Below are positions 13,892 through 21,064 of a stretch of DNA of 21,064 nt, piece by piece (position 1 is the first letter of the stretch; each line of letters begins with the position of its first letter). The DNA is from Brevibacterium picturae (GTDB lineage: Bacteria > Actinomycetota > Actinomycetes > Actinomycetales > Brevibacteriaceae). The notes under the pieces are model-generated. The model did no database searches. It saw nothing but the letters and a program-made list of their open reading frames with translations, and had not been told where the DNA came from. Made by a program: the position numbers and the translations under genes. Location of the stretch: the NCBI RefSeq assembly GCF_030453725.1, contig NZ_JAKDJU010000042.1, forward strand, positions 1 through 21,064, given 5' to 3'.

Positions 13892-15927
13892 ATCCTGAAG
13901 ATCTCGACTCCCTCGCCGAATACTCCTCCCCACTGCTGCGCGGCAGCGAAGCCGTCGTCACGATCGCCCGTCCCGACCTGGAGTCCAACAGCTACCTCTC
14001 GCAGCTGTTCGCGCTGTCGGGGGAGTCCTCAAGGAGACTGACCCACAATTGGCGGGACTCTGACCCCGAAGTTCACAGCAGTTGGTCAGGCTACCTCAGC
14101 GCAGGCAAGAAGGAACCCGGGCAACTGTACGTCGGCTCCAGCCTCGAAACGGCTCATCGGATCACGGACAACCACCTCGGCGTCTCCGAGTTCGCCCTCG
14201 ATGACGCAGGCGCACGGGCACTCTATGTCGCACGGGTGCCCGAGCCGGGACGCTACGGCCAGGACGACGACATTCCGGCCGGTGAGGAAGCGCCACGGCG
14301 AATCACCTCAGCGGCCTATCTCAGCAACGGGCTCGGGTACACGAATGACCGTCCGGCACGGGCCTTCCTCGTCGATCTCGTCGAACCCGGACTCGGGAAG
14401 TCCGGCATCACCGGAGGTGCCGAAGTTCCGCTGGCGACGCTCCTGGAGACCCCGGAGTCCGATGTCCACGACCCCCAGTTCTCGCCGAGTGGAGACCGGG
14501 TCAGTGTGATCTCCGCACTCGCACCCGACCAAGGTGAGCCCGACCTGCGCTCGACCGTGTGGGTGCTCGACGGTTCGAGCCCGGAGGCCCTGACGCTGCC
14601 GCGGATGAGCGTGAACCTGCACCGATGGATCGACGACGAGACAGTGCTGCTCATCGGCAACGAACTGACCCGAGACGAACTCGACTTCGTCGGGCAGATG
14701 CCGGGACTCTTCGTCCACGATACGACTCAGGGCACGACCCGGCGCCTGACCGACCCGGAGACCGTCGCAGTCGCCTCGATCCGGCCTCAGATCGTCGGCC
14801 ACGGCATCGACGGCTCAGTCCTGGCCGATGCTTGTGTCATCGCTGCGGTGGACACGGATGGTGCCTGTCGGATCATTTCCATCGACCTGGCGGCTGAGAA
14901 CCGTATGCTGGGCGAACTGGATTTCCTCACCGACGACACGGCCGTCGTCAACGGCTTCGACGTCGACGGGGGCAGCCTCGTCTGGACAGGGGAGACGCCC
15001 ACGAACCCTGCCGTCCTCAACCGTATCCGAATCTCCGACAGCGGCGCGGCAGCCACGGACGGCGGCACGACGGTCGGGGACGCAGCGACGGTCAGGGCTC
15101 ATCCGGCGCCCGCGAATTCCGTCCTCCCTCAGCTCCTTCGGGTCGACGGCGAGGGTGGGTCCATCACCGGATGGTTGGCCAAGCCAACCGGTCAGGGGCC
15201 GTTCCCCGTCATCCTCAACATCCACGGTGGGCCGTTTGCCCAGTACACGCACGGGTGGTTCGACGAAACCCAGGTGCTCACCTCGGCGGGATATGCCGTG
15301 GTCTACGCGAACCCGAGAGGCTCGGGCGGTCGCACCCGTGCATGGGGGACTTCGGTGCAGGGCAACATGGCGGTCCCGGCGATGGCCGACGTCCTGGCGG
15401 TGCTCGACCACGCGCTGGCCGGTGATTCGGAGCTCGACCCCAGCCGCCTCGGCGTCCAGGGCGGTTCCTACGGCGGTTATCTCACTGCGATGATCACCGC
15501 CAGTGATCATCGCTTCCGGGCGGCCATCGTCGAACGCGGCTACCTCGATCCCGACAGCTTTGTCGGCACCTCCGACATCGGACGGTTCTTCACTGAGGAA
15601 TACACCACGCGTGACCGGCAGGCCATTGCCCAGCAGTCCCCGTTGGCGAACGCCTCGCAGGTGCGCACGCCCAGCCTGGTGATGCATTCGGAACTCGACT
15701 TCCGCTGTCCGCTCGAACAGGCTCAGCAGTACTATGCCGCACTGCAGCGGGCCGGTGTGGACACCGAATTGCTCATCTTCCCGGGGGAGAACCACGAGCT
15801 GTCCCGCTCGGGCCAGCCTCGACATCGTCGGCAGCGCTTCGAGGCCATGCTCGACTGGTGGGATCAGCATCTGGGCGGGAACGTCGATGAGAATCTCGAC
15901 GATCAGACCACCTCGGCGATCCGCTGA
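13888..15927 (+). CDS. S9 family serine peptidase (acylaminoacyl-peptidase-like)
   Basis: This is a prolyl-oligopeptidase-family enzyme of 679 residues without a visible signal peptide, so presumably cytoplasmic and acting on short peptides. Residues 1 to about 400 form a beta-propeller with PD40-like repeats (for example DPQFSPSGDRVSVIS). The C-terminal alpha/beta-hydrolase domain contains NIHGGPFAQY (oxyanion region), YANPRGSGG, the nucleophile S527 in GGSYGG, D604 in HSELDFRCP and H636 in GENHELSRSG. The ATG at 13888 lies in ATGA shared with the HIT stop. An upstream in-frame start at 13786 lies inside the HIT gene and is rejected. AAGGA at 13874-13878 is nine bases ahead. S9C acylaminoacyl-peptidase or dipeptidyl-peptidase activity cannot be separated by sequence alone. 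Confidence 0.92.
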   Translation: MNPEDLDSLAEYSSPLLRGSEAVVTIARPDLESNSYLSQLFALSGESSRRLTHNWRDSDPEVHSSWSGYLSAGKKEPGQLYVGSSLETAHRITDNHLGVSEFALDDAGARALYVARVPEPGRYGQDDDIPAGEEAPRRITSAAYLSNGLGYTNDRPARAFLVDLVEPGLGKSGITGGAEVPLATLLETPESDVHDPQFSPSGDRVSVISALAPDQGEPDLRSTVWVLDGSSPEALTLPRMSVNLHRWIDDETVLLIGNELTRDELDFVGQMPGLFVHDTTQGTTRRLTDPETVAVASIRPQIVGHGIDGSVLADACVIAAVDTDGACRIISIDLAAENRMLGELDFLTDDTAVVNGFDVDGGSLVWTGETPTNPAVLNRIRISDSGAAATDGGTTVGDAATVRAHPAPANSVLPQLLRVDGEGGSITGWLAKPTGQGPFPVILNIHGGPFAQYTHGWFDETQVLTSAGYAVVYANPRGSGGRTRAWGTSVQGNMAVPAMADVLAVLDHALAGDSELDPSRLGVQGGSYGGYLTAMITASDHRFRAAIVERGYLDPDSFVGTSDIGRFFTEEYTTRDRQAIAQQSPLANASQVRTPSLVMHSELDFRCPLEQAQQYYAALQRAGVDTELLIFPGENHELSRSGQPRHRRQRFEAMLDWWDQHLGGNVDENLDDQTTSAIR

Positions 15928-16151
15928 ACCGATGGCCAGCTCATCCGCCTCCGAGGCGTTCAGCCTGCCCCACCTGATCCGAGCCGAATCTCGGCCCCAG
16001 TCGGTGATTCGTCACATTGCATCCCACCAGCTTGGCCGCTTGGGCACTTCCCGATATTGTTCTGTCGGTGACGATTGCGGTCTTGCCGATTGCTTGCCGC
16101 TTCACTATTCTGCTCAAACTGCGTCCGTCCATCGTCAACTCCTGGAGAACC
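15928..16151. other. Intergenic region with short hairpins
   Basis: Two small stems follow the peptidase gene: CGCCT-CCG-AGGCG (15946-15958) and GCCGA-ATC-TCGGC (15983-15995). They could terminate the thrS operon weakly. The second half contains the likely promoter of the NUDIX gene. I see no supported coding region. Confidence 0.35.
16032..16060 (+). promoter_or_regulatory. Possible NUDIX gene promoter
   Basis: TTGGCC (16032-16037) and TATTGT (16055-16060) are separated by exactly 17 bp. The predicted leader is about 85 bases long. Confidence 0.4.
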
Positions 16152-16631
16152 ATGAAACCTCGTAAAGCCTCACGGGTCGTATTACTCAATGAGCGCGACG
16201 AGGTTCTCCTGATTCGAGCTCAGGACCTGCTCACGCCCACGCACCAGTGGTGGATGACGTGCGGCGGCGGTTCCGAGATGGGGGAGTCGGCGGCTCAGAC
16301 CGCGGCTCGTGAACTCGCCGAGGAGACCGGACTGGAATGCGAACCCTGCGAGCTCATCGGCCCGTTGGCGACTCGTGACGAAGTATTCAGGTTCACGGAG
16401 AAGTCGCTGCACCAGCACGAGACCTACTTCGCATTTCGCACGAGTGAGGACATCGAGCTCGAGGACGCTGTCTGGACGGACATCGAGAAGCGCAGTCTGC
16501 TCGAATTCCGGTGGTGGTCCCGCGACGAGCTGATGGCCACGACCGAGACGATCTATCCGAAGGATCTGCTCAACCTCATGGATCTCGTCACGGCGGGCTC
16601 TGTGCCCGACGTGCCCCTCGTCATCGACTGA
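16152..16631 (+). CDS. NUDIX hydrolase
   Basis: This NUDIX-family pyrophosphohydrolase has 159 residues. The NUDIX box is complete at residues 39-61, starting GGSEMGE and continuing RELAEETGL, with the metal-binding glutamates of REL-EE present. Hydrophobic strand VVLLNERDEVLLIRA precedes it. Towards the C-terminus are HETYFAFRT and FRWWSRDEL, frequent in nucleotide-sugar or NTP-type members. The substrate cannot be deduced. The ATG at 16152 has GGAG at 16144-16147; an upstream in-frame start at 16017 gives a non-homologous extension that would overlap the likely promoter. It stands alone, 224 bp after the peptidase gene. Confidence 0.9.
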   Translation: MKPRKASRVVLLNERDEVLLIRAQDLLTPTHQWWMTCGGGSEMGESAAQTAARELAEETGLECEPCELIGPLATRDEVFRFTEKSLHQHETYFAFRTSEDIELEDAVWTDIEKRSLLEFRWWSRDELMATTETIYPKDLLNLMDLVTAGSVPDVPLVID

Positions 16632-16634
16632 GCG

Positions 16635-16660
16635 TATAGACTCGAGGGGCTGTATCTATA
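16635..16660 (+). promoter_or_regulatory. Probable yebC promoter with inverted repeat
   Basis: TATAGACT at 16635-16642 gives a -10 (TAGACT at 16637-16642) just six bases after the NUDIX stop. No clear -35 is seen. TATAGA (16635-16640) and TCTATA (16655-16660) form a 6-bp inverted repeat around the predicted transcription start. Confidence 0.4.
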
Positions 16661-16673
16661 GGAAGGAACACCA

Positions 16674-17426
16674 GTGTCAGGTCATTCCAAGTGGGCAACG
16701 ACTAAACACAAAAAAGCTGCCATCGATTCGAAGCGGGCCAAGCTCTTCGCCAAGCTGATCAAGAACATCGAGGTTGCCGCTCGCAACGGTGGGCCTGATC
16801 TCGAGGGCAACCCGACGCTGTTCGACGCTGTTCAGAAGGCGAAGAAGAACTCGGTCCCAGCCGATAACATCACCCGTGCGGTCAAGCGCGGCGGTGGCCT
16901 CGACGGTTCCGCAGTGAACTACGAGAACATTCTGTACGAGGGCTACGCCCAGGGCGGCGTCGCCCTGCTCATCGAGTGCCTGACCGACAACCGCAACCGT
17001 GCGGCGTCCGAGGTCCGCGTTGCTGTGACTCGCAACGGCGGAACCATGGCAGACCCCGGATCTGTGATGTACAACTTCAACCGCAAGGGCGTCATCATCG
17101 TTCCCGCTGAGGGAACCGACGAGGACTCGATTGTTCTGGCCACCCTGGACGCCGGCGCTGAAGAAGTCAAAACTGAGGGCGAGACCTTCGAGATCATCTG
17201 TGAGGCGACCGACCTCGTTGACGTGCGCACCGCGCTCGTCGACGCGGGCATCGACTACGACTCGGCGGAGGCATCCTTCGTGCCCGAGCTCGAGGTCAGT
17301 CTGGATGCGGACACTGCCAGCAAGGTCTTCAACCTCATCGATGCGCTCGAAGACAGTGATGAGGTTCAGAATGTCTACTCGAATGCTGATGTCAGTGACG
17401 AGGTTCTCGCCGAACTTGATGCCTGA
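16674..17426 (+). CDS. yebC: YebC/PmpR family protein (TACO1 family)
   Basis: This is a YebC-family protein of 250 residues. The family has been described as transcriptional regulators and, more recently, as factors that relieve ribosome stalling, so its precise role here is open. The N-terminus SGHSKWATTKHKKAAID is diagnostic. A helical domain is followed by LYEGYAQGGVALLIECLTDN and two alpha/beta domains, with an acidic C-terminus. The GTG at 16674 has GGAAGGA at 16661-16667. The stop shares one base with the ruvC start (TGATG). Association with ruvCAB is widely conserved. Confidence 0.95.
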   Translation: MSGHSKWATTKHKKAAIDSKRAKLFAKLIKNIEVAARNGGPDLEGNPTLFDAVQKAKKNSVPADNITRAVKRGGGLDGSAVNYENILYEGYAQGGVALLIECLTDNRNRAASEVRVAVTRNGGTMADPGSVMYNFNRKGVIIVPAEGTDEDSIVLATLDAGAEEVKTEGETFEIICEATDLVDVRTALVDAGIDYDSAEASFVPELEVSLDADTASKVFNLIDALEDSDEVQNVYSNADVSDEVLAELDA

Positions 17427-18022
17427 TGAGAATCCTCGGAGTTGATCCCGGTCTGACCCGGTGCGGGCTCGGTGTCATCGACACCCTGCCCGCCCGCAAG
17501 GCCAGAATGATCTCCGTCGATGTGCTGCGGACACCGTCCACGGACTCGGTGGACCTGCGTCTGGGCGCCCTCGCCGAGGCGTTCGACAGCTGGATGGACA
17601 CCTATCGTCCCGATGTCGTGGCGATCGAGCGCGTATTCGCCCGCAACGACGTCTCCACGATCATGGGCACCGCCCAGGTCTCCGGCCTGACCATGGGACT
17701 TGCCGCCAGGCGCGGACTGCCGGTGGCGATGCACACCCCTTCAGAGGTCAAAGCCGCCATCACCGGCTCGGGACGAGCAGACAAGAAACAGGTCACGAAC
17801 ATGGTGACCCGGATACTCGAGCTCGACGCTCCGCCGAAACCAGCGGATGCGGCCGACGCCCTGGCGATTGCGATCTGCCACTCGTGGCGCGGAGCACTCA
17901 GCGCACAGTCGACCCCAGGTGCGAACAAAGATCTGAACGAGCGCAAGAGCGGCGGACGCCAAGGCACAGGTCTGACGAAGGCACAGGAGCAGTGGGCCAA
18001 GGCCCTTCGCAACGCCAAGTAG
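17426..18022 (+). CDS. ruvC: Crossover junction endodeoxyribonuclease RuvC
   Basis: RuvC is the dimeric resolvase that nicks Holliday junctions symmetrically on the RuvAB-bound junction. The 198-residue protein opens with RILGVDPGLTRCG. The four catalytic acidic residues are all present: D7, E68 (AIERVF), D141 and D144 (PADAADALA), matching E. coli D7, E66, D138 and D141. A Ser/Lys/Gly-rich tail of about 45 residues follows the catalytic fold. The ATG overlaps the yebC stop by one base, implying coupling. The gap of 140 bp to ruvA is longer than is usual for ruvCAB. Confidence 0.96.
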   Translation: MRILGVDPGLTRCGLGVIDTLPARKARMISVDVLRTPSTDSVDLRLGALAEAFDSWMDTYRPDVVAIERVFARNDVSTIMGTAQVSGLTMGLAARRGLPVAMHTPSEVKAAITGSGRADKKQVTNMVTRILELDAPPKPADAADALAIAICHSWRGALSAQSTPGANKDLNERKSGGRQGTGLTKAQEQWAKALRNAK

Positions 18023-18162
18023 GCATGCTCGCATCTGCGGGGTGTCCGGCGATGTCACCGTGACGGGACTGAGCCTTGGTATCGTCGGTATGTCGAGTCG
18101 GGCGGCCCGAGACGAGCTGATAGCCTGGATTCGTACATGTGTTCCCACTTGAAAGGCAGACC
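18023..18162. other. ruvC-ruvA intergenic region
   Basis: This 140-bp gap contains GTCAC-C-GTGAC at about 18054-18064 and a small hairpin TCGGG-CGG-CCCGA at 18098-18110. I found no convincing -35/-10 pair and no LexA-type GAAC-N4-GTTC site. ruvA may have its own promoter here or be read from yebC. Confidence 0.4.
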
Positions 18163-18759
18163 GTGATCAGTTTTCTCAGCGGTACGGTCCATCGCATCGC
18201 AGCTGACCACCTCGTCATTGTCACCTATGGTGTCGGACGCAAAGTCAACGTCACGCCGGATACCCTTTCAAGCACTCGTCACGGTGCGGATATCGAACTC
18301 GTGACCACCCTGGTCGTCCGTGAAGACTCCATGACCCTGTTCGGCTTCGGGACCGAAGACGAGAACCATACGTTCGAGGTTCTTCTGTCGATCTCCGGAA
18401 TCGGTCCACGGTTGGCGATGGCGATTCTGTCGGTGATGGGGCCGGACGAGCTCGCAGCCGCGATTTCGAGTCAGGATGCCAATGCGCTGACTCGCGTCCC
18501 GGGTATCGGCAAGAAGGGCGCGTCTCGAATCATCCTCGAGCTCGAGAACAAGTTGCCGAAGCTGGCTGCCTCTGAGCCGGGGCCTCAGCTGTCGTTCGGC
18601 GGGGCGAATCAGCAGGTCGTCGATGCGCTGGTCGGTCTTGGATGGAAAGAGGCCCAAGCCGCTGACGTCGTGCAGGAAGTGGTCAAGGATCTCGGCCAGA
18701 GTGCTGGCACATCGACGCTGCTGAAAGCCGCTCTCAAGGTTCTGGGTGCCAGGAAGTGA
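18163..18759 (+). CDS. ruvA: Holliday junction branch migration protein RuvA
   Basis: RuvA binds four-way junctions as a tetramer and loads RuvB. From the GTG at 18163 it has 198 residues, beginning VISFLSGTVHRI, the usual MI--L-G-V family start. Domain I is an OB fold (1-65). Domain II carries two helix-hairpin-helix motifs (SGIGPRLAMAIL and VPGIGKKGASRIILEL). Domain III (about 145-198) is the RuvB-contact helix bundle with VDALVGLGWKEAQA. An in-frame ATG eight codons upstream (18139) would give an atypical N-terminus; AAAGGCAGA before 18163 is the better site. The stop overlaps ruvB as GTGA. Confidence 0.95.
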   Translation: MISFLSGTVHRIAADHLVIVTYGVGRKVNVTPDTLSSTRHGADIELVTTLVVREDSMTLFGFGTEDENHTFEVLLSISGIGPRLAMAILSVMGPDELAAAISSQDANALTRVPGIGKKGASRIILELENKLPKLAASEPGPQLSFGGANQQVVDALVGLGWKEAQAADVVQEVVKDLGQSAGTSTLLKAALKVLGARK

Positions 18760-19838
18760 CGAGTTCTTCTGACGGTGGGAACGCCTCCTATGAAATGGAC
18801 TTCGGCGATCAGGATCTGACGGGCGCCGAAGAGGAACGCTTGGTCTCGGGCCGCGCCGAAACGGCCGAACAGGACGCGGAAGCCGCGCTTCGGCCCAAAG
18901 GCCTCCAGGACTTCATCGGCCAGCCACAGGTCCGCGAGCAGCTTTCACTGGTCCTCGATGCTGCAAAGGCGCGGAACAGGGCCCCTGACCATGTGCTGCT
19001 CTCTGGCCCTCCCGGACTGGGCAAGACGACCCTGGCAATGATCATCGCGCATGAGATGCAGTCCAGTCTGCGCGTGACGTCCGGTCCGGCAGTGCAGCAC
19101 GCGGGAGATCTTGCAGCGATCCTCTCCTCTTTGGAGGAAGGCGAGGTCCTGTTCGTCGACGAGATCCATCGGATGGCTCGCGCCGCCGAGGAGATGCTCT
19201 ATGTCGCGATGGAGGACTTCCGTGTCGACGTGATCGTCGGCAAGGGGCCCGGTGCCACAGCAATCCCACTAGACCTTCCCCATTTCACGCTGGTCGGTGC
19301 GACAACTCGCTCGGGGCTCCTTCCTGCCCCTCTGCGAGACCGCTTCGGCTTCACCGGACTCCTGGACTTCTACTCCAGCAGCGATCTCCTGACCGTTCTG
19401 AAACGGTCGGCGCACATGCTCGGAATCGAAGCAGACCTTGCGGGCCTGAAAGAGATCTCTACCCGCTCTCGCGGAACTCCTCGCGTTGCGAACCGGCTTC
19501 TGCGCAGGGTCAGAGACTGGGCGCAGGTACGCGGCACGGGCGTCATCGACGAAGCTGCAGCACTCGCTGCGCTCACGGTCTACGAAGTCGACGAACTCGG
19601 CCTGGATCGTCTTGATCGATCTGTGCTGCAAGTGCTGTGCAAACGCTTCGCCGGGGGGCCGGTCGGTCTCGGAACCATTGCAGTGTCGGTCGGAGAAGAG
19701 GCCGATACCGTCGAAACCGTATCGGAACCCTACCTTGTGCGAGAAGGACTGATCAGCCGCACTCCACGGGGCCGGGTCGCGACGTCCGCGGCCTGGAAGC
19801 ACCTGGGAATGCAGATCCCAGCAAACTATGAGTTCTGA
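18756..19838 (+). CDS. ruvB: Holliday junction DNA helicase RuvB
   Basis: RuvB is the hexameric AAA+ motor that drives branch migration with RuvA. The 360-residue protein has Walker A GPPGLGKTT at 84-92, Walker B FVDEIHR with D135 and E136, and sensor 1 VGATTRSGLLPAPLRDRFG with the arginine-finger region. The C-terminal winged helix contains YLVREGLISRTPRGRVAT. An acidic N-terminal extension of about 40 residues precedes LRPKGLQDFIGQ, common in Actinobacteria. The GTG start lies in GTGA shared with ruvA. ATG at 18792 is an alternative but lacks a clear ribosome binding site. Confidence 0.96.
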   Translation: MTSSSDGGNASYEMDFGDQDLTGAEEERLVSGRAETAEQDAEAALRPKGLQDFIGQPQVREQLSLVLDAAKARNRAPDHVLLSGPPGLGKTTLAMIIAHEMQSSLRVTSGPAVQHAGDLAAILSSLEEGEVLFVDEIHRMARAAEEMLYVAMEDFRVDVIVGKGPGATAIPLDLPHFTLVGATTRSGLLPAPLRDRFGFTGLLDFYSSSDLLTVLKRSAHMLGIEADLAGLKEISTRSRGTPRVANRLLRRVRDWAQVRGTGVIDEAAALAALTVYEVDELGLDRLDRSVLQVLCKRFAGGPVGLGTIAVSVGEEADTVETVSEPYLVREGLISRTPRGRVATSAAWKHLGMQIPANYEF

Positions 19839-19858
19839 TCCCGGCAATTGAGTTCGCC

Positions 19859-19886
19859 TTGAGTACTGACGACGAACTAAGATAGT
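19859..19886 (+). promoter_or_regulatory. Possible yajC-secD promoter
   Basis: TTGAGT (19859-19864) and GATAGT (19881-19886) are 16 bp apart, in the 81-bp gap after ruvB. The predicted leader is about 27 bases and includes GAAAGG at 19905-19910 as ribosome binding site. Confidence 0.45.
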
Positions 19887-19919
19887 GGACTGGTTCATTC
19901 TTATGAAAGGTAGATACCT

Positions 19920-20519
19920 GTGGATTTATTGATCCCTCTCGCGCTTGCCGCGCTGCTTATTTTTTTCCTGTTCAATTCTCGGCGTAAGCAGAAGGCGCGT
20001 GCAGAGGAGATCAAGACGGGACTGGTCCCCGGAGCAACGGTGATGACGACATTCGGCGTCTTCGGCACCGTTCTGTCCATCGACGATGAGAACAACCAGG
20101 TCACTCTCGAGTCGGGCCCCGGCACCGTTCTCCGCGTTCACCGCCAGGCCATCGGTCAGATCAATAACCCAGAGGCTGGGGGCGCTGCCGCTGATGGGGC
20201 TGTGGCCGGCTCTGCAGGCACCGCCGATGACGCCGAGAGTACCGAAGCGCCGGCAATCACCGATGCCGAACTCGATGCCATGAATGAACGCAAGCGGACC
20301 GAGGGCGGCACTGACGATTCAGAACTCGCAGCGGACGACATCGACGCCGAACTGAACGCCGGCGATGAGCGGGTTGACGCAGACGATGCAGGAGCCGCTA
20401 GCTCCGACAAGGCTGCCGGATCCCAGCCCGACGACGAAGTTGCGGATGACTCCGGTGACACCGATGCAGACGCATCCGACACCGATTCCTCCGACCCTGA
20501 TAACAACAAGAAGAACTGA
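19920..20519 (+). CDS. yajC: Preprotein translocase subunit YajC
   Basis: YajC is a small membrane partner of the SecDF complex. The 199-residue protein starts with one membrane helix (about 2-18, LLIPLALAALLIFFLF) and a basic segment NSRRKQKAR. The compact YajC domain follows to about residue 80 (LVPGATVMTTFGVFGTV and TLESGPGTVLRVHRQAIG). Residues 85-199 are a disordered tail with 36 Asp/Glu and only 7 Lys/Arg. The tail is long compared with about 110 residues for the whole E. coli protein, though extended acidic tails are seen in Actinobacteria. The GTG start is eight to nine bases after GAAAGG. secD follows at 33 bp. Confidence 0.93.
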   Translation: MDLLIPLALAALLIFFLFNSRRKQKARAEEIKTGLVPGATVMTTFGVFGTVLSIDDENNQVTLESGPGTVLRVHRQAIGQINNPEAGGAAADGAVAGSAGTADDAESTEAPAITDAELDAMNERKRTEGGTDDSELAADDIDAELNAGDERVDADDAGAASSDKAAGSQPDDEVADDSGDTDADASDTDSSDPDNNKKN

Positions 20520-20552
20520 CTTCGCTCACAGCACTCAATCGAAAGCTGAAAC

Positions 20553-21064
20553 GTGTCCGATATTGAAGAAAAGCCACGTCCTGGTTTGCGCTTCCTGTGG
20601 CTGTCGATCGTCACTGCGGTGCTCCTGGCCGTCATCGGCGGCGGCGTCGTGTGGTCCGATGCCACAACCACTCCGAAGCTCGCTCTGGACCTCGAGGGCG
20701 GAACCTCGATCATCCTCGAGCCCCAGGTTTCGGAGGACACGGATATCAGCCAAGAGCAGCTTGATCAGGCCGTGTCGATCATCCGACAGCGCGTGGATTC
20801 GACCGGTGTGTCTGAAGCTGAGATCACGACTCAGGGTGATCGCAACATTGTTGTGAATCTGCCGGGCAACCCGGACGAGGAGACACGTAACCTGGTTCGC
20901 TCTTCCGCCCAGCTCGTCTTCCGACGAGTCGCCCTCGTCGGTGACCCCCGGTCTCAGGAGCAGATCCAGAAGGAGCAGGAGAAGAGCGGCGGGTCAGAGC
21001 AGCAGCAGGATCCTTCCGAAGGTCTCACCGATGAGCAGAAGAAGCGCCTCGAGGACCTGACCGG
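20553..21064 (+). CDS. secD: Protein translocase subunit SecD, 5' part only
   Basis: SecD works with SecF to use proton-motive force for late steps of Sec export. The frame is open from GTG at 20553 to the window end (170 complete codons). A cytoplasmic start VSDIEEKPRPGLRF leads to the first membrane helix (about 13-33) and the conserved LALDLEGGTSIILE (motif LGLDLRGG in other species). The P1 base then begins, with AVSIIRQRVDSTGVSEAEI and NIVVNLPG. A Gln/Glu/Lys-rich insertion begins around residue 135, as in other actinobacterial SecD. The distance from yajC and their function indicate one operon; secF is expected beyond the window. Confidence 0.95.
   Translation, partial: MSDIEEKPRPGLRFLWLSIVTAVLLAVIGGGVVWSDATTTPKLALDLEGGTSIILEPQVSEDTDISQEQLDQAVSIIRQRVDSTGVSEAEITTQGDRNIVVNLPGNPDEETRNLVRSSAQLVFRRVALVGDPRSQEQIQKEQEKSGGSEQQQDPSEGLTDEQKKRLEDLT

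Noticed and set aside
1..21064. Mobile elements, CRISPR arrays, phage or toxin-antitoxin genes
   Set aside because: No transposase or integrase motifs, spaced direct-repeat arrays, att-like duplications beside the tRNA genes, or composition breaks were seen; only the tRNA-Val pair and the coding repeat are duplicated.

Overview
The window is a stretch of chromosome from a high-G+C actinobacterium. The hrcA-dnaJ heat-shock pair, a DUF3097 gene, the thrS-HIT pair, yebC-ruvCAB and yajC-secD all occur in that order, or close to it, in Actinobacteria. GTG starts are frequent. I infer Micrococcales, possibly Brevibacterium, but that genus call is impressionistic. I see no phage, insertion sequence, CRISPR array or defence system. 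This is mostly conserved housekeeping DNA, and I did not find a clearly novel system.

Layout. (1) 1-306: 5' part of a DUF3097 gene on the minus strand, divergent from hrcA. (2) 398-7275: a plus-strand gene series hrcA, dnaJ, rsmE, phoH/ybeZ, ybeY, a CBS-domain membrane protein and era. A perfect CIRCE operator precedes it, and a hairpin terminator follows era. It combines chaperone control with ribosome and rRNA maturation (RsmE, YbeY, Era). (3) 7394-8998: zapE, apparently leaderless, facing a PGPGW-family membrane protein gene on the minus strand. (4) 9135-9518: tRNA-Gly(GCC), tRNA-Cys(GCA), tRNA-Val(CAC) and tRNA-Val(GAC) behind one promoter, closed by a strong hairpin. (5) 9790-11103: a membrane protein with a long Gln/Tyr/Gly/Asn-rich N-terminus and a DUF4352-like outer domain, followed by a 16-bp perfect hairpin. 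(6) 11289-15927: thrS, a HIT-family gene and an S9 peptidase gene, each overlapping the next by ATGA. (7) 16152-16631: a NUDIX hydrolase. (8) 16674-19838: yebC-ruvC and ruvA-ruvB, the Holliday-junction machinery. (9) 19920-end: yajC and the start of secD, the accessory protein-export complex.

No gene-free stretch exceeds 300 bases. The longest, 9519-9789, holds the tRNA terminator and a possible promoter. The points most worth a second look are the low-complexity membrane protein with an internal repeat held constant at protein level, the near-identical tandem tRNA-Val pair, the peptidase gene coupled to thrS-HIT where many relatives carry pgsA, the recurring TAGACT -10 element with a probable leaderless zapE mRNA, and the unclear start of phoH.
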